Source of the DNA: Aliidiomarina indica
GTDB taxonomy: Bacteria; Pseudomonadota; Gammaproteobacteria; Enterobacterales; Alteromonadaceae
Direction of reading: 5' to 3'
Length of the DNA stretch: 64,000 bases
Assembly: GCF_015354615.1 (NCBI RefSeq)
Contig: NZ_JACAVQ010000001.1
Location: 682,001-746,000, forward strand
Below the pieces are notes generated by a model. The model was given only the letters and a program-made list of their open reading frames with translations, was not told the origin of the DNA and did not search any database. This document shows, in pieces, positions 61,348 to 64,000 of this stretch. The stretch's first letter is position 1; every line of letters begins with the position of its first letter. The position numbers and the translations under genes are program-made.

Positions 61348-62352
61348 ATGAGTCAAACGATTACGGTTATTCCAGGCGATGGCATCGGCCCGGATATTAT
61401 AGAATCAGCGCTTAAAATTATGGATAAAGCCGGCTGCGGTTTTACCTACGAGTTTGCTGATGCAGGTTTAGTTGCCTTAGAAAAGCACGGTGAATTACTC
61501 CCCGCGCAAACCCTCGAAGCAATTGAGCGCAACGGCATCGCCTTAAAAGGCCCTTTAACAACACCTGTAGGTGGTGGTTTCACCTCGATTAACGTGACTT
61601 TGCGCAAGCACTTCGGTTTATATGCCAATGTGCGCCCAGTCAATTCGTTTAAAGGCACCAAAGCTCGTTACGACAACATTGATATCATAACCATTCGTGA
61701 AAACACCGAAGGCATGTACTCAGGTCTAGGTCAGCGTACTTCCGATGATGGCAGCGAAGCAGAAGCCATGAGTAAAGTGACGCGGATTGGCTGTGAGCGT
61801 ATCGTTCGATTTGCGTTTGAACTTGCCAAGCGTGAGAACCGCAAAAAAGTGACCGCAGTTCACAAAGCCAATATTCTGAAAACCACCTCGGGCATGTTCC
61901 TCGCGGTCGCCCGGCAAATCGCCAAAGATTATCCTGAGATTGCGTTTGAAGAAATGATCGTCGACGCAACCTGCATGAAGCTGGTGATGAGCCCAGAGAT
62001 CTTTGATGTGATCGTCACGACTAACCTGTTTGGTGACATCCTTTCGGATCTATGTGCAGGCTTAGTGGGTGGCTTAGGCATGGCGCCAGGCGCAAACATT
62101 GGTGAAAAATGTGCGATTTTTGAAGCGGTTCACGGCTCTGCTCCGGATATCGCCGGTCAGAACTTAGCAAATCCAAGCTCCGTCATTCTTGCCTCTATTC
62201 AAATGCTGGAACACTTGGGTATGCATGAGCAAGCCGAGAATATTCTCAACGCATTGCGGGATGTGATTGAATCTGGTGACCGCACGACCCGCGACCTTGG
62301 CGGAAAGCACGGTACCACAGATTTTACTCAAGCGATTCTTGACCGCTTATAA
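61348..62352 (+). CDS. Isocitrate dehydrogenase, NAD-type
   Basis: The 334-residue beta-decarboxylating dehydrogenase binds isocitrate through Ser80, Asn82, Arg86 and Arg96 (VGGGFTSINVTLRK, YANVRP) and metal through TNLFGDILSD. The coenzyme site has Asp267-Ile268 in HGSAPDIAG, the pair found in NAD-dependent members; NADP enzymes such as E. coli Icd have Lys-Tyr. The sequence lacks the isopropylmalate dehydrogenase signature. It is therefore predicted to be an NAD-dependent isocitrate dehydrogenase of the TCA cycle. It stands alone, with a terminator after it. Confidence 0.88.
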   Translation: MSQTITVIPGDGIGPDIIESALKIMDKAGCGFTYEFADAGLVALEKHGELLPAQTLEAIERNGIALKGPLTTPVGGGFTSINVTLRKHFGLYANVRPVNSFKGTKARYDNIDIITIRENTEGMYSGLGQRTSDDGSEAEAMSKVTRIGCERIVRFAFELAKRENRKKVTAVHKANILKTTSGMFLAVARQIAKDYPEIAFEEMIVDATCMKLVMSPEIFDVIVTTNLFGDILSDLCAGLVGGLGMAPGANIGEKCAIFEAVHGSAPDIAGQNLANPSSVILASIQMLEHLGMHEQAENILNALRDVIESGDRTTRDLGGKHGTTDFTQAILDRL

Positions 62353-62366
62353 GCGATTGAATATTG

Positions 62367-62396
62367 AAAAAAGACCACGCTCGCGTGGTCTTTTTT
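62367..62396. terminator. Bidirectional terminator between idh and rlmM
   Basis: AAAAAAGACCACGC and GCGTGGTCTTTTTT form a perfect 8-bp GC-rich stem with short loop, flanked by A- and T-tracts. It can end both convergent transcripts. Confidence 0.95.
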
Positions 62397-62420
62397 ATGC
62401 TCGAAGTTGCGGTGCAACGC

Positions 62421-63491
62421 TTAAGTTTTCAGTTTGCGCCGCAAATAAACTGTGATCTCTTCACGGTCGTGATAAAGATGCTTGGCACTTAATTCGTATC
62501 CCCACACTTCGGCTTCATCTAAGCGATCACGAATCGCCTGCATATATTGTTGCACTGCCCCGTAACGCTTCTTCATTGGGAGTTTTAGGTTAAACATAGC
62601 GTCATGGCACCATTCACCAATAAACCAGTCCGCCATAAGGTGCGCTACACGCACAGGTTTTTCTACCATATCGCATACTAACCAGCGTACGTTCTTGCGC
62701 TTAGGTAAGAAAGTAAAGCCATCTTCGCGATAATGATTTACTTGTCCTGAGTCCATTAACCCCTGATCCATAGGACCATTATCCACAGCGGCAACCATCA
62801 TATTGTGATAGACCAATACCGAGGTCCATCCGCCCGGACTGGCGCCAAGATCCACCGCGCGCATACCAGGCTCCACACGCTTTTCTAGCTCTTGCGCCGG
62901 GATCATCACTTTAAAGCCTTCTGCCAATTTTGCTGCTGAACGCGACGGAGCGCCTTTTGGGGTGCGAATTCTAGGAATCCCCATAGGAAAAGGGGCGTGA
63001 TTGTAGCTATAGGAATAGCCCAACATGACCGCATGAGTACTCCGAAACAACACATGCAATACCGGACGATTAGCCACTTCATCCTTCGTTAATAAGTCAG
63101 CAGCGCGCAATGCATTTTCAAATGGGTGAGCAATCTTTTTGCACAATGGTGATAACGCACGACCATCATTGGTATCCGTGGTTTCAAGCCAAAGACGACC
63201 GGCCAATTGAACACCTTGAAAAGCGTCCACCATGGGACTAATACGATCATCAACAGGTAAGTTATTTAACTCCCCGACTTTGACAAATAGCTGACGCACA
63301 AAAATAAGATCGGCCACCGGCAGTTTGCGAGCCAAGTGATCGCCTTCTTCCGATTTGCATTCAAAGATAACCAGGGCTGAGTTCGGTTGCGTTTTGCAAA
63401 AGCCATACACACCTAAAGCACCTGCGCGCTCTTGAATTTCAGCGGCGCACTCACCTTCAAATCCCGCGCGGCAATACAACACAACAGACAT
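62421..63491 (-). CDS. rlmM: 23S rRNA 2'-O-ribose (C2498) methyltransferase RlmM
   Basis: RlmM methylates C2498 of 23S rRNA. The 356-residue protein has an N-terminal THUMP-like domain (residues 1-170), the SAM motif AVDLGASPGGWTSVLV near residue 217 and a K-D-K-E-type catalytic region with CDMVEKPVR. Length matches E. coli RlmM (366). It follows an alpha/beta hydrolase on the same strand by 10 bp. Confidence 0.97.
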   Translation of the reverse strand: MSVVLYCRAGFEGECAAEIQERAGALGVYGFCKTQPNSALVIFECKSEEGDHLARKLPVADLIFVRQLFVKVGELNNLPVDDRISPMVDAFQGVQLAGRLWLETTDTNDGRALSPLCKKIAHPFENALRAADLLTKDEVANRPVLHVLFRSTHAVMLGYSYSYNHAPFPMGIPRIRTPKGAPSRSAAKLAEGFKVMIPAQELEKRVEPGMRAVDLGASPGGWTSVLVYHNMMVAAVDNGPMDQGLMDSGQVNHYREDGFTFLPKRKNVRWLVCDMVEKPVRVAHLMADWFIGEWCHDAMFNLKLPMKKRYGAVQQYMQAIRDRLDEAEVWGYELSAKHLYHDREEITVYLRRKLKT

Positions 63492-63501
63492 AAGTATTTC
63501 T

Positions 63502-64000
63502 CTAGTTAATTCGTTCTTGAATAAATTGATCGATCATCGCCACAACCTGCTGCCAACCTGCTTCCGGGCTCACTCCAGTTCGCTTCGGGGCCACTAAATC
63601 GTGATTTGCAGCGTCCACCCAATGCACGCTAGCAAATTTAGGCAGGGTTTGTGATGTCACCCATGATGCATTACCAAAGGGATCCCGACTGCCCTGAATA
63701 ATTAAACTCGGCACCTCGGCACAGGCTAAATCATCAATACGGTGCCGTTCTTGCTTTCCCGGTGGATGAAAAGGAAAACCTAAACCAATCATGCCCTGGG
63801 CATTCAATGTCTTCGCGGTGCGAGCTGCCACACGAGCACCCATGGATTTTCCCATCACAAACAACGGTTGTGTATCATCCCGACGCTGTTGGACTACATC
63901 AATAAAGTGCTGATCAAGGATGGCGGCACGATCTGGAGGACGCTTTTTACCAGTTTGTTGCACTTTTTGCCAGTAAGGAAAGGTGACCCGTTGAACTATA
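63502..64000 (-). CDS. Alpha/beta hydrolase (COG3571/Tex30-like), partial at window end
   Basis: The frame stays open to the window edge (residues before the in-frame GTG at 63963 read VTFPYWQK and fit the family), so the gene is truncated on the 5' side. The visible part has the nucleophile Ser in MGKSMGARVAART, the acid in IQGSRDPFG and the His in VDAANHDLVAPKR. It fits the COG3571 hydrolases related to KANL3/Tex30, whose substrate is unknown. It precedes rlmM by 10 bp. Confidence 0.87.
   Translation of the reverse strand, partial: IVQRVTFPYWQKVQQTGKKRPPDRAAILDQHFIDVVQQRRDDTQPLFVMGKSMGARVAARTAKTLNAQGMIGLGFPFHPPGKQERHRIDDLACAEVPSLIIQGSRDPFGNASWVTSQTLPKFASVHWVDAANHDLVAPKRTGVSPEAGWQQVVAMIDQFIQERIN

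Overview
This 64 kb window is a stretch of conserved core chromosome from a gammaproteobacterium. The order nlpD-yqaA-pcm-surE-truD-ispF-ispD-ftsB-eno-pyrG-mazG-relA, the rnc/era/recO/pdxJ/acpS cluster, rpoE-rseABC, the lpx-bam-dxr-rpsB cluster and the DUF3549/DUF3301/DUF3192 families all point to the Alteromonadales side of the class. The moderate GC content and streamlined layout would fit an Idiomarinaceae-like marine bacterium, but the genus is an inference. I see no rRNA, tRNA, transposon, prophage, CRISPR array or defence island.

Layout. Positions 1-20.6 kb form one long minus-strand series: nlpD (cut by the window edge), yqaA, pcm, surE, truD, ispF, ispD, ftsB, an unrecognised gene, eno, pyrG, mazG, relA, acpS, pdxJ, recO, era, rnc, lepB, lepA, rseC, rseB, rseA, rpoE. 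From 20.7 to 25.8 kb lie nadB (+), ygfX and sdhE (-), ygfZ, an SlyD-type FKBP and an EAL-domain protein (+). From 25.8 to 33.1 kb, on the minus strand, are lysS, prfB (with its programmed +1 frameshift), recJ, xerD, a pirin and a glutathionyl-hydroquinone reductase. From 33.2 to 47.3 kb is the envelope/translation cluster lpxB-lpxA-fabZ-lpxD-skp-bamA-rseP-dxr-cdsA-uppS-frr-pyrH-tsf-rpsB, preceded by a structured rpsB leader. Then map-glnD-dapD (+), truC-yqcC (-), a DUF3549-DUF3301 pair (+), lysC behind a lysine riboswitch (-), a GNAT acetyltransferase and syd (-), queF, ppnN, a DUF3192 gene and an NAD-type isocitrate dehydrogenase (+), and finally rlmM and a partial alpha/beta hydrolase (-).

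How the genes fit together. The window links envelope building (Lpx lipid A enzymes, BamA, Skp, CdsA, UppS and the MEP isoprenoid steps IspD, IspF and Dxr) with its stress monitor (RpoE-RseA-RseB-RseC and the RseP protease). It also carries translation and ribosome functions (RpsB, Tsf, Frr, PrfB, LysS, LepA, Era, Rnc, RlmM, TruC, TruD) and nutrient/stringent control (RelA, GlnD, PpnN, MazG). Lysine/diaminopimelate supply is represented by a riboswitch-controlled LysC and by DapD.

The clearest regulatory sequences are the lysine riboswitch with a Shine-Dalgarno-sequestering hairpin, the prfB frameshift site, a candidate sigma-E autoregulatory promoter before rpoE, and the folded rpsB leader. 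The least explained items are an orphan 223-residue gene between ftsB and eno and a 12-bp tandem repeat, lying in a possible 35-codon ORF, upstream of ppnN. I found no convincing wholly new multi-gene system.
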